Shown here: piece after piece, positions 21,222-31,040 of the stretch
Layout: every line of letters begins with the position of its first letter
Position numbering within the stretch: position 1 is the stretch's first letter
From: Cochliopodium minus
Taxonomy: Eukaryota; Discosea; Himatismenida; Cochliopodiidae
Length of the DNA stretch: 31,040 bases
Direction of reading: 5' to 3'
NCBI GenBank assembly: GCA_024220525.1
Contig: JAMYWO010000342.1
Span: 7,090 to 38,129 of the forward strand
Position numbers and translations under genes: made by a program
The notes under the pieces: generated by a model
What the model saw: only the letters and a program-made list of their open reading frames with translations
Told to the model about the DNA's origin: nothing
Databases searched by the model: none

Positions 21222-24200
21222 ATGGAGGAACAAATAAAAATTGAGGAAGTAATTGAGAATAACACTACAGTTGGAGAAGAACAAACTTCAACACAAACAG
21301 AAAAAAAAGAAGAAAGTTAATATATTCATACTTTGTTTTTAAAAAAATTTATAATTTTTTGATATTTTTCCTCAAAAATATAGATGAATCTTATGTCATT
21401 AGTATCGAAATAAGAACACCAACATCCAGCGGATTAATCAATGTTTATTCCCTGAATCAAATTTTTTTTTTTGAAATAAAAGCTAATTTCTTTTGTTTAA
21501 AGGTATTGCAAAATGATAGTATCCAAAGTTTGTGGTCTCTCATTGAAAATAACCAACAATTATTTCAATACTCAAACTATGAATTATATCTCATCAATGA
21601 CAACGTAAATATCAATAAATTTCCTGAAATCAAAGATATCCCGGGGATCAAGGATAGAAAATTAGTATTAAAATTACAACCTCGTAAAAATCGAATTCAT
21701 ATAAATTTTTAGTTTCATTTTATTAATGAAATTCTTATGTAGTTCCATACACTGAAACCAGTGCATTGACACATTTTAAGAATATGAGGAATTTTTTTTT
21801 TGATAACAAAGTAACTGCACCAAAAACATTGTTACAATTCTACAAAACAAATAATAAAGAAAACAACAACACAATCAACTCAAACAAAAAGAAAAAGAAA
21901 AAAAAACCTCAAAATACAAATAATCAAAACGAAACAAATGAAGAAAATTCTCAAACATTCAAAGATATATATCCAGAAAACTGGCAAAGAAAGAAAACCC
22001 AACTTGTAAAATCTATTATATTCTCTGGTTGGAATCCAGCATTGGAATACAGAAAATTATCTGGTAAGGAGGAAGTTTTTTATAATAAAATATAGATCCT
22101 TTATATTAATTTAAATCATTTTTGCTTTAAATCATTTTTTTTAAAGGGGATTTATTTTATTTTGTAATTACAACTACTGAGGGAAAGAAAATCCATTTTA
22201 CTGCTTGTGAACAAGGATTCTATGCAAATAAAAGGTACTTATAAAGGATCAAATTATTCATTGAATCTAAAAATGATTATTTTTTTTATATTTTTTTTCG
22301 ATTATTTTCTCATTTTATTTAATATAATAAATCAAGTGATGATAACAAGTTTAATCCAGAAGCTTTGATGGAGGATCACAAAATCTATCATCTTTTGATT
22401 GATTGCCTCTCTGCTACCATCACTGGCTTTTCCCAAAAGGTACAAAAGTATCTTCAAGAGATCTCGCAATCTAATATATTCGATGTGGAAAGTGAATTGT
22501 TCAAATCTTGCCAATGGATCTCTCCTGGATATAGTCATACCTATTCCGCATCCCAAGGTGATTCTTACATTGAATCATTCAAAATTACTGATTCTGGAGT
22601 GTTGAGAGAATGGAATATCGAATTCCAATTTTGCAAGGAGCTCCCAGAAACAAACAATGAAGAAATAATGAGAAAATATGGAATTTGGGTAAAATCATCA
22701 ACTGAATTTATCAATTCTGCATCTGTTGCTGCTAGATTACTTGTAGATGGAGATATCACCCCGGTCAATATTGAAGATCCAATCTCTGAACAAATCTACA
22801 TATACAACAATATCTTCCTCACAAGAGCACTTGATAGCAAGGAACAAATGAAGGATAGAGGTGGAGAAAAGAGTGTCAGAAAATTGTTCACCAACGAGAT
22901 CATCTCTCAAACAATCTTTAATTCTGTCAATATCCCAAACATCTTCACTCTTGGAATGACTGTTGTTGATTACAGAGGACACAGAATTATTGCACAAAGT
23001 TTGTTGCCTGGAATCTTCCAATCTGAAACCACCTCTGATGTTAAGTATGGTTCTATCGACTTTGGAGAAGAATTGAAATACAACGAAGAGTTTATTGAAC
23101 CTCTTAAAGAGTTTGAACAGTTTGGATTGTCTCCTCACATATTTACTGATCAATCTGGAAACTCCAAGCAAATCTACACTGCAGTAGAAACAAAGATGTT
23201 GGTCGGAACTGACGGAAGAAAATATTTGCTCGACTTGGTTCGTTTCACCCCAAGAGATGCCAACTATCCTGAAAAAGAAAATTACTCTTGTGTTTTGAGA
23301 CCTGAACTTTTGAACCATTGCTCTATTGCAAAGATGGAGACCGAGATCAAGAAGGCTATCCTCGAAAGAAACAAAGAATACGAAACTGATCCAAAATTGA
23401 TTGAAACTCACTGGGATGAAGTCAAAGATAAATATACTGAAGTCCAAGAACAAATCGACCTTCAACGCAAACAAGAGATCTTGTTCGAAACCGAGTTAAT
23501 AAAAAGATCAAAACTCCAAAAAAAGAACGAACTATTGCAAAAAAAGAAATTGGAAAAGAAAGGAAAAGAATCCGAGAGCAAAGAAGAAGTTGAAGAAAAG
23601 GAAGACCAGAAAGAAGTATTAGAGTTGAGCAAAGAGGAATTAGAGTTAAACGAAAACGAGACTCAATTCATCAAAGAAAGAGAAGAGAAAAGAAAAGAAA
23701 ACGAACTTTTGATGAAAAAACAACTCTTGCTTGAAGAAATCGAGTTAAAGGTCAGACAAGGTTTCAAACAACCACTCTACAACCCCAACATCTTTGTCTA
23801 TGATGACAAATTGGAGAAAACCGAGAAAATCAAGGAAGATGAAAAAGCGATCGTTGAAGTATCCAACATCCTCAAAGATAATCTCATTCCAGGATTTGCA
23901 CAAAACTATTCAACTCACAACATCTTTGATACTGAAACACTCGCAGATGTCTTGCACAGAGAAGGTATCAATCTCAGATATTGTGGACAGATCGCAGAGT
24001 TGTCCAAGGAAAATGACACTCCTCACTTGACTTCATTAGTAGAAGGATTGATGATCGTAAGAAGATTTAAAGAAATCATCAACGAAAAGTTGACCTCCAT
24101 CTCAAAGAACAAAGTCACTGCATTCTTATCCAAACACATCAACTTGTTGTTGGGAACTGGAAACGGAAAGAAGAGCGAGGTATTGTACGAACAAATCAAG

Positions 24201-25325
24201 AAGAAAGTAAAAGAACACTACAAGTATGATCTCCCTACTTCCATTCCTAGCTCCATTCGCTCCTATGCTACCCTCAGATCTGTCTGCTTGCAATTGGGGA
24301 TACAAATCCTTTGCAAGGATTATGATTTCAACAAAAATGATCCCCTTCAAACTTACGATATCATCCAATTAACCCCTCGTATTCACTCTCCAAAGCTTTA
24401 CCAAGAGATTTTGGAAATCATAAAGACCGGACACCAACACTTCAATGAAGGAAACTACTATTTCGCACAACAAATTTTTGCACATGCTCACGAGACAACC
24501 CTCTTCATCTTCGGACCTGTCCATCCAAACACTGCTGTTGCATCTTCCAACCTCGCTTCTGTTCTCATGACTTTGAACGATAAGTCTTGCATTGAGTTGT
24601 TCGAAAATGCTACCATGATTTATGAGAGAACTAATGGTGTTGATTCTCCTTCCGCTATTTATGGTTACTTTGATCTTTCCACCGCTCACTCCAAATTTGG
24701 AAACTTTGAACAAGCTCTCGTTTATTCCAACCGTGCATTGTTCTTGTTGTCCACTTATATCGACAAGAAACATCCTATCTACCTCGACAACCTCATCAAG
24801 CTTGCAAAGTTGCAATTCTACGCAAAGAACCCAGAGGCTTGTTTCACTCTCTTCCACGAAATCTTGGAAACTCTCGAGAACCAAAAGAAAACTCCTCAAG
24901 AACCTGATAGTGCTCTTATTGCTCGTGTTTGCAAGAACCTTTCCAACTGCTATAAAGAAGACGAAAAGTACAAGTCGGCTCTTTCTTATGAAAGACGTTA
25001 CTTCAATTTCTGTTCCGCCACTTTTGGATCTAAAGATAACAGAACTAAAGAAGCTTCCATGACCCTCCAAGAATTGACTTCTTTGGCTGTAATGCAACAA
25101 AAGAAGATGAACGAGAAAAAACCTCTTCAACCAAAGGTCAGCAAGCCTCAAACTCCTCCTGTCAGAACTTTGCCTGGTATCAATGATATGCCTCTTTCTA
25201 AAATTCTTTCTTTCATCAACGGAAAGGTTCCTATTAACTTTTCCAAAGACTCTTCAGAGGCTAGAGCAAACTTTGAAATGAACTTCGGAAAGAAACCTAC
25301 CACCAACCCAAAAAAGAAAAAATAA
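21222..25325 (+). CDS. clu: CLU / clustered mitochondria protein
   Basis: Six exons: 21222-21315, 21384-21442, 21503-21683, 21743-22063, 22147-22234, 22337-25325; 1243 residues, TAA stop. It matches the Clu/CluA/CLUH family throughout. The CLU_N region has YELYLINDNVNI and IKDIPGIKDRKLVLKL; the conserved FSGWNPALEYRKLSGD and ITTTEGKKIHFTACEQGFY follow. The CLU domain spans about 267-510 (CQWISPGYSHTYSASQGDS, YRGHRIIAQSLLPGIF, VGTDGRKYLLDLVRFTPRD). A charged coiled-coil linker lies at about 630-720, and C-terminal TPRs at about 940-1145 (VHPNTAVASSNLASVLM, SAIYGYFDLSTAHSKFGNF). CLU proteins are cytosolic, bind mRNAs for mitochondrial proteins and keep mitochondria evenly distributed. The 3' exon has markedly better codon balance than most of the window, consistent with a well-expressed housekeeping gene. 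An Asn/Lys-rich insert (about 135-180) is lineage-specific. Confidence 0.93.
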
Positions 25326-25491
25326 TTTATTTAATTTTATTTAATTCATTAATAAACTTATTTATCATACTTTCTATTTTTGATCGAGAATAATGATATT
25401 TTTTGAAAAAACAATTTTAATACAATACAAATTTACATAAATAAAAGAAGATTTATCCTTCTAGAAACCAAAAGATCAGTCCTTTTGAATA

Positions 25492-26609
25492 TCAATTGTG
25501 AAACATTCGAGAAAACAAGAAATCATTGGAGAACCATGACCAGATATTATACAATAAGCAAAACGATTTTCTTCCATATTCATTTTTTCTACTATCTCTT
25601 GTAAATTCATTAATTTTTTCTTCAAACAGTACATTGAGGAAGAGCTTTGATAAGGAGTCATTCTCCCAATCAAAATTTTCACAGTTTTTGGAGAATATTG
25701 CCTTGAATTGAGGATATTATGTTTGGATTTATTTAAATCATGAAATATAAATAATAATTAAACATGAAAAAAAAAAAAAAAAATCTATTCTAAAAATTTA
25801 CCCATATACCTTGGTTTTGCTTTAGGTATTCATTTTCGATGATGTTGGAAAGGGGATTATTTTCGAATATCTTCTCAGGGGAAGAGGATGTGTCAAGGAC
25901 CACTATGCAATGAATCTTGCTGATCTTGAAGATGATATCTTGCAATTCTTGTATGGTGAAGGAGGTTCTCTCAATATCATTTGGATCAAAGTCGTACATG
26001 CAAATACGTAATTGGTTTTCAACATCAACATAGATGTGAGAAGATAAATGGAAAATCAAGAGATTTCTTTCGTCAACCATTCCACTTCTGTTTTTTACAT
26101 ATTCCTCGAGGAATCCCATAATATCAATCTTTACTTTTTTGAGCAATTCTACCTCAAATTGCTTGAATGTAAGTTTAAAGTTTTCGTTTATTGATTCTTT
26201 ATATAATATTCTAAAATTTTTCAATTCTTTTTTCCTAATAGATACTATCTGCACATGGTTATAAGCGGATTTGTAATGTGTATTCGTATCTTTATCGAAT
26301 AGGTTTTTAATATCAGACAATTTTCTTTTGTTAACATCTATATCTATATAAAAAAAATATTAAATTTATATATTATATTTATAATTTTATTTATTTTGCC
26401 ATCATAATAAATTTGATCCCTTATATCATCATCATGAAAAATTCTAAGTTGGTCCAAATCTATGAGACTGTTTCCATTAACAATTTGAACTAAATTTGAA
26501 TTAAATTTTATTAAATTTGCTATCTTTGTATTGACATTTTACTTTCTTCCTCATCTGATGAAGAATACTTTTCATTTATATAGATATCATCACTCGTAGT
26601 ATTCCCCAT
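25492..26609 (-). CDS. Caspase-like pseudoenzyme (catalytic Cys replaced by Ser)
   Basis: Four exons in sense order: 26609-26543, 26489-26400, 26343-25802, 25701-25492; 302 residues, TGA stop. MGNTTSDD fits the N-myristoylation consensus (Gly2, Ser6). The core is a C14 caspase-like p20 fold: NLLIFHLSSHIY has His155 at the catalytic position of a usual FSGHG, then CMYDFDPNDIERTSFTIQEL and CIVVLDTSSSP, where Ser205 stands for the Cys of DSCYSG. Peptidase activity is therefore unlikely. The last exon (AIFSKNCENFDWENDSLSKL) aligns in layout with the paralogue's VIAGKKNQALF segment, which fixed its frame over a competing open frame. Intron 2 uses a GC donor (26399). The gene is head to head with the larger caspase-like gene, 38 bp away. 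Confidence 0.75.
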
Positions 26610-26647
26610 TTTTTTTTTTTCTTATGCAATGAAAATATTAAAAAATT
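26610..26647. promoter_or_regulatory. 38-bp spacer between divergent caspase-like genes
   Basis: The two ATGs at 26609 (minus) and 26648 (plus) are separated by 38 bases of T-rich then A-rich sequence. Leaders and any core promoter must be extremely short or overlap the opposite gene's first exon, so the pair is probably expressed together. No motif is recognised. Confidence 0.45.
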
Positions 26648-29600
26648 ATGGAGATTGTTAATTTTCCTTTAAATCCCATTGATGATCATCTTAACTATGA
26701 TGAGGACATTAGAGATTATCAAGAAAAAGAAAAATTGAAAAAAGAATCCTCCAATATGGGTGGATATAAATCCATATTCTTATTTCAAATAGGCGATAAT
26801 ACTTTGCAATCATTGAAGGGAGCAAGCAAGAATTCTCCAAATATCAAAAATTTATTCTATCAATATAGAGTTGAAGAATTGAAGGATGCCAAAAAAATCA
26901 TCATGCAAAAAATCAATGATATAATATTGTTGGATGATATATATGATGAAAGGAAATCACTCCTTATAATTCATTTTTCGGGGAAATCTTGCCAATTAAG
27001 AAATAAAGATGGAAAAGATTTTTTTTACTTGTGTCCACAAGATTTTGATTTAAAAGGGTCATGTATTGAAATATCTGAAATAAAAGGTCTCTTTGAAAAA
27101 CATTCCAATTTTCACTATTTGATTGTGTTAGATAGTTGTTATTCTGGCAGTGAGATCTTGGAGGAAACTCAGTTTTTGGATCAGAAAAATTTCATATTCA
27201 ATAACATACTGAATCAATCTTTTTGGGTAAAAAAATTATATGAAACATTATTAAAAAAAAATTATAATTTTGAAAATAAAAGGTTATCGCAGGAAAAAAA
27301 AACCAAGCACTTTTCAAAAATGAAGAGATGGAGAATAATCTGATGTTTTTTGAAAAAAACATGAATGAAGAAAAGGCTCTCCATACCACCCCTTACATGA
27401 TTTCCCACAAAATTATCAAAAAAATGAATGAGAAAGAAAATGAATTTTCTACCTTTGATATGATCGAAGAAGATTGCATGAAAAAAGTTTTGGAGGAGTT
27501 GAAAGGAGCTTTCAAGAAACAGTTTGTTTCCAAAACAACGAACGAAAAAGGGAAAGAGGGTGTTTTGGGAAAAATTAAAACAGATGTTTTTGATTTCAAC
27601 TTTCAACAGATTGGTAAGCAAAAGAAAGAGATCAAAATCGAAGATTTTTGGGAGCACAAAGGAGGTGTTTTACTCGAGGGAAATGGAGTAGAAAATACGA
27701 ATTTCCCAAAGAGCGTTTTTCGAAATTTTTGGTTTGACAAGTTGTGGGAGGATCTCTTTGATTTTGTATTTTACATTCCTCTCAACAAAATTCTTTTTGT
27801 TGATAATAATGAAAACTTCTCGGAACCAATATTCGAATATATTCTCAATAAAATACCAAAAGATACAGACATTGTATATGATAAGTTGAGTATTTTAAAG
27901 GGCAATGATCAGCATAGAATATTGTGGATTATGAATGGAATTGAAGATGTTGAATCGGAATATATCAGAAACGAGATGAATTCTAAAAAATTGTTGTTTT
28001 CTTTCAAGAGAGTTCTTTTCATCAAACCAGAATCTTTCATTTTGAATGATTCTCTAAAAAGAGAGTTGTTGAACATCAGGGTGAAAGGATTGAGCGAACT
28101 TGGTACGAGAACATTCATTCAAAATTATTTTCCTAGTATCGACCAAAAATTTGAAATCTCCAATTTCAATCTTTCTCTTCAAAAAAAATTGAAAAATCCT
28201 TTATTCCTTAATTTTTTGTGTGATTTGATTGAAAAGGGGATCATAATTGATGAAAAATTTTTCTCATTAGAAAAAATGATTAATATGAAAATCAAAGAAA
28301 TGTTCAATTTTGTGAACCTTAAAAATTCGAATGGAGATGAAATTTTGGATTTTTTATCTCTCATTTCACATTGCATTTCTAAACAAAGCTCATCAAAAAT
28401 ATCGAATGATTATGAAAAGATTCTGGCTATAGACATGAAAATACAAAATTATCAAGATACTTTTTTTGAAAATCTCCAACTTTCAATTAAAGCAGGTTTG
28501 TTGATAGAAACAGGCGACGAAATCTCCTTTCTTAATTTTGTATTTAAGCAATACTTTCTTGCTCTTCATTTATTCGAATCAATTCAATCCATTAACACAG
28601 AAGACATCGTGAAAACTATTTTGGATGTATCCTACAAAAAAGATCACCTTTTTGAATTTCTGATTTATTTTATGATGAAAAACGAAAGTTTGTTTTCGAT
28701 TGTTTTGGAAACATTGTCTTCTCAAATTATGAAAATTGAAAGAAATGAAAACAAAAAAATGTTAATGAAGAGATTTAATTATTTTTTGGGTTATTGTTCG
28801 ATTGATCAAGCATATTTGTTATTCGAAAATATGGAATTCAAAATGGTGTTGAATATTCTGTTTGGACAAATTCACTTTGATATCAGAGAATTTGAAAATC
28901 TCATCAATTTTCTACAAATAAATCAATTTGATGGAAATAATTCTTTACACATTTATTCCCAAAATAAATCTCTAAAAGTGAACAACATGATATTTCTTCT
29001 CGAAAAAAAAGTGGATTCAAATTTGATTAATAAATTTGGGAATTCTCCACTTCATGATTTGTGTTCAAACGAGAATATAACGTTTGAAAATTTGAAAATC
29101 TTGATTGAAAGTAAATCCAATTTGAATGTTGGGAATAAACACAAAAATATTCCGCTCCACAATTTGTGTGGCAATCCGAAAATTTCAATTGAAATGATAA
29201 AATTGATAGTTGAAAGCAAATCGGAATTAAATTTAGTTAATGAAAGAAGCTGCTATTCGCCTTTTCACGTTGCATGTTTGAATGAAAATGTTACCCTAGA
29301 AATATTGAAATTTTTAGTGAAAAGCAAATGTGAACCAACAATGATTAACGAAAATTCAAAAACACCTCTCCACAATCTGTGCATTAACAACAATTTTTCA
29401 TTTGAAATGGTGAAATATTTGGTTGACAAAAAATCAGATTTGAAATTACAATATATTGGGAATGATATGACACCCCTCCAAATTGCATGCGAAAATAAAA
29501 ATGTGAAAAAAAACATCATCAAATATATGCTAAAACACAAAAGCTGTTTGGATGTGAAAACTAATAACGATGAACATTGCCTTCATTTGTTGTGTTTGAA

Positions 29601-30877
29601 TCAAAGTGTTTCTAAAGATCTGATAAAATATTTATTGAAGAAAGATATTGCTAATGTTAACATGAAGAATAAGAACGGGAATTCTCCACTTCACATTGCT
29701 TGCGAAAATAAAATGTTGAACTATCAAATTTTGAAAATTTTGGTTAAAAGTAAAAGCGATCTAAAATTAAAAAACAAAAGTGGGCACACTCCTTTTCATA
29801 TCGCTTGTAAAAACAAAAACGTAAATTTGAAAGTAATCAAGCTTTTGTCAAAGAAAAATCTGATCGAAGAAGTTGATTCTTACGGTTTAACTCCCCTTCA
29901 TCACTTTTGTTTAAATGAAAATAGTTCAGTTGAAATGTTTGAATATTTGATTGAAAAGAAAATTGATTCATCATTGAAATTTGTGAATGATAACAATAAT
30001 TCTCTTCTTCATTATGCTTGTAGGAATGAAAATGCTCAGATAGATATTTTAAAGTTTTTGATTGAAAGTAAGAATGACCTCAATTTAAGAAATAAAGATG
30101 GCAACACTCCTCTTCATTTGGTTTGTGAAAAAAACGAATTTTCAGCGAATGTCTCAAAATATTTGATTGAAAATAAGGCTGATGTAAATTTAGAAAACAA
30201 AAAATCGATGACATCTAGAAAAATGATTGAAAATAATCCTTTGAAAAATCGCATTAGATTTTCTGAATTCAAATTTAATAATAATATCAACTTTCCAATC
30301 TATTATGTTGGAAATTTTAATTTGTTGTTGAATGGGAATGGATTTAAAAGTTTTAAAGAAAGAGATAATAAAGTATTCACAGGAGATTTTATTAATGGAA
30401 CGGAATGGAATGGATATGGGGGGAAATACAATTTGAATGGAGAAATGATTTTTCAAGGAGAAATTAAAAATGGGAAAGAGTGGAGTGGAAAAGGAATGAT
30501 TGAAATAATTGGACCTAAAAACGATATTACAAATTATTCTGGTGATATTTTTGAAGGGAAACCTCATGGTATAGGAGTACTAAAATGTGACTCTATTACT
30601 TTTAAGGGAGTTTTCAGTGGAGGAAAAAGAAAAAATGGAATATTGCAGGAAAATGGAAAAGAATATTTCGTTGAATATGATGAAAAAGGAATTGAGATTC
30701 TAGAAAAAAGAAAAAGAACATTCGAAGGAATAAGAACAATGATAATTGGAAATGAAAATGTTGGAAAAACATCTTTAAAGACAAGATTGATTGGTTCTGA
30801 CAATTTAAACACAAACAATGATTCATTTAAAAAAGTATTGAATGAAAGAAAAGAAGAAGATATGACTCATGGTGTTG
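26648..30877 (+). CDS. Caspase-like / NACHT-like / ankyrin / MORN / Roc multidomain protein, 3' part beyond window
   Basis: Exon 1 26648-27226, exon 2 27283-30877; 1391 full codons, then a GTTAAA donor, so the gene continues to the right. Domains in order: caspase-like p20 (1-~240) with IIHFSGKSC (Lys113 where catalytic His is expected), LCPQDFDLKGSCIEI and LIVLDSCYSGSE (Cys164 kept). NACHT-like module (~315-530): GGVLLEGNGVENTNFPKS in place of a clean Walker A, LWEDLFDFVFYIPLNKIL, ILWIMNGIEDV in place of Walker B, KNPLFLNFLCDL. About twelve ankyrin repeats (~740-1175) with NSPLHDLC, IPLHNLC, TPLQIAC and TPLHLVC. MORN-like repeats (~1224-1312): GDFINGTEWNGYG, GEIKNGKEWSGKG, GDIFEGKPHGIG. The start of a Roc/Ras-like GTPase: RTMIIGNENVGKTSL, intact P-loop, then DMTHGVG. 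The plan is that of a STAND-type signalling scaffold. Recruitment or sensing roles are inferred. Confidence 0.85.
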
Positions 30878-31040
30878 GTTAAATTGTTTCTTTTTTTAAT
30901 TTTTTATTTATTTTATTTATTTTTTTATTTTTTCATTTTTTTATTTTTTTATTTATTTATTTTTTTATTTTTATTTTTTTTATTTTTTTTATTTTTTTTA
31001 TTTTTTTTATTTTTTTTATTTTTTTTATTTTTTTTATTTT
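30878..31040 (+). repeat. T-rich intron with (AT8)n tandem repeat at the window edge
   Basis: After the GTTAAA donor of the Roc-encoding exon the sequence is almost only T with spaced A. From about 30980 it becomes a regular nine-base unit, one A and eight T, repeated to the end of the window. This is microsatellite sequence inside an intron. Confidence 0.7.

Noticed and set aside
22365-25151. Long antisense open frames under CLU, up to 260 codons
   Set aside because: Shadow frames caused by balanced codon use in the CLU exon; no family resemblance, no splice logic.
25476-25682. Minus-strand frame reading KILIGRMTPYQSSSS and ending IDIQKD
   Set aside because: The alternative frame from 25701 continues the caspase-like protein in phase after the Trp codon and resembles the paralogue; this frame does not join any exon.
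1-31040. tRNA/rRNA genes, CRISPR array, transposon ends, or reassigned stop codons
   Set aside because: No cloverleaf-like or B-box sequence, spaced repeats, or transposase-like frames were found by eye; all three stop codons end supported genes.

Overview
The window is nuclear DNA from an AT-rich, intron-bearing protist. Genes are close together and cut by many short GT-AG introns (about 50-120 nt), with donors such as GTAAA, GTATG and GTAATC. TAA, TAG and TGA all act as terminators, so the standard code applies, which argues against ciliates that reassign stops. The gene content (VWA-Vint, CLU, SulP/STAS, SH2-like, Schlafen-type AlbA_2, caspase-NACHT-ankyrin-MORN-Roc) fits a free-living amoeba or amoeboflagellate. 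Heterolobosea, Anaeramoebae and dictyostelid-like Amoebozoa are candidates, but I cannot place the lineage from sequence alone. All exon models were built by hand from splice sites, phase and family resemblance.

Layout, left to right. 138-2048 (-): secreted GLUG-repeat protein, running off the left edge. 2197-4102 (-): leucine-rich-repeat protein. 4248-4781 (+): small protein of unknown family. 4782-5454: no gene seen. 5455-~9494 (-): twelve-exon SLC26/SulP anion transporter with STAS domain, long A/T-only introns and one apparent frameshift. 9659-10328 (-): unknown protein. 10489-10998 (-): small LIM-like zinc protein. 11309-13796 (+): VWA-Vwaint-Vint (Hint) protein. 13909-15054 (-): secreted DUF4082-like protein. 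15308-18312 (-): large helical protein ending in a Schlafen/AlbA_2 domain. 18388-19167 (-): four-pass membrane protein. 19622-20545 (-): SH2-like protein. 21222-25325 (+): CLU (clustered mitochondria) protein.

The right end holds the most unusual locus. Two paralogous caspase-like genes lie head to head with only 38 bp between their ATGs. The leftward gene (25492-26609) keeps the catalytic His position but has Ser for the Cys. The rightward gene (26648-30877, continuing off the window) keeps the Cys but has Lys for the His. The rightward protein goes on into a degenerate NACHT module, about twelve ankyrin repeats, MORN-like repeats and the start of a Roc-type GTPase with an intact P-loop. Its architecture resembles an innate-immune or cell-death signalling scaffold. 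The two products may work as a complementary pair, but that is inference.

No tRNA, rRNA, CRISPR array, transposon or phage-like element was recognised.
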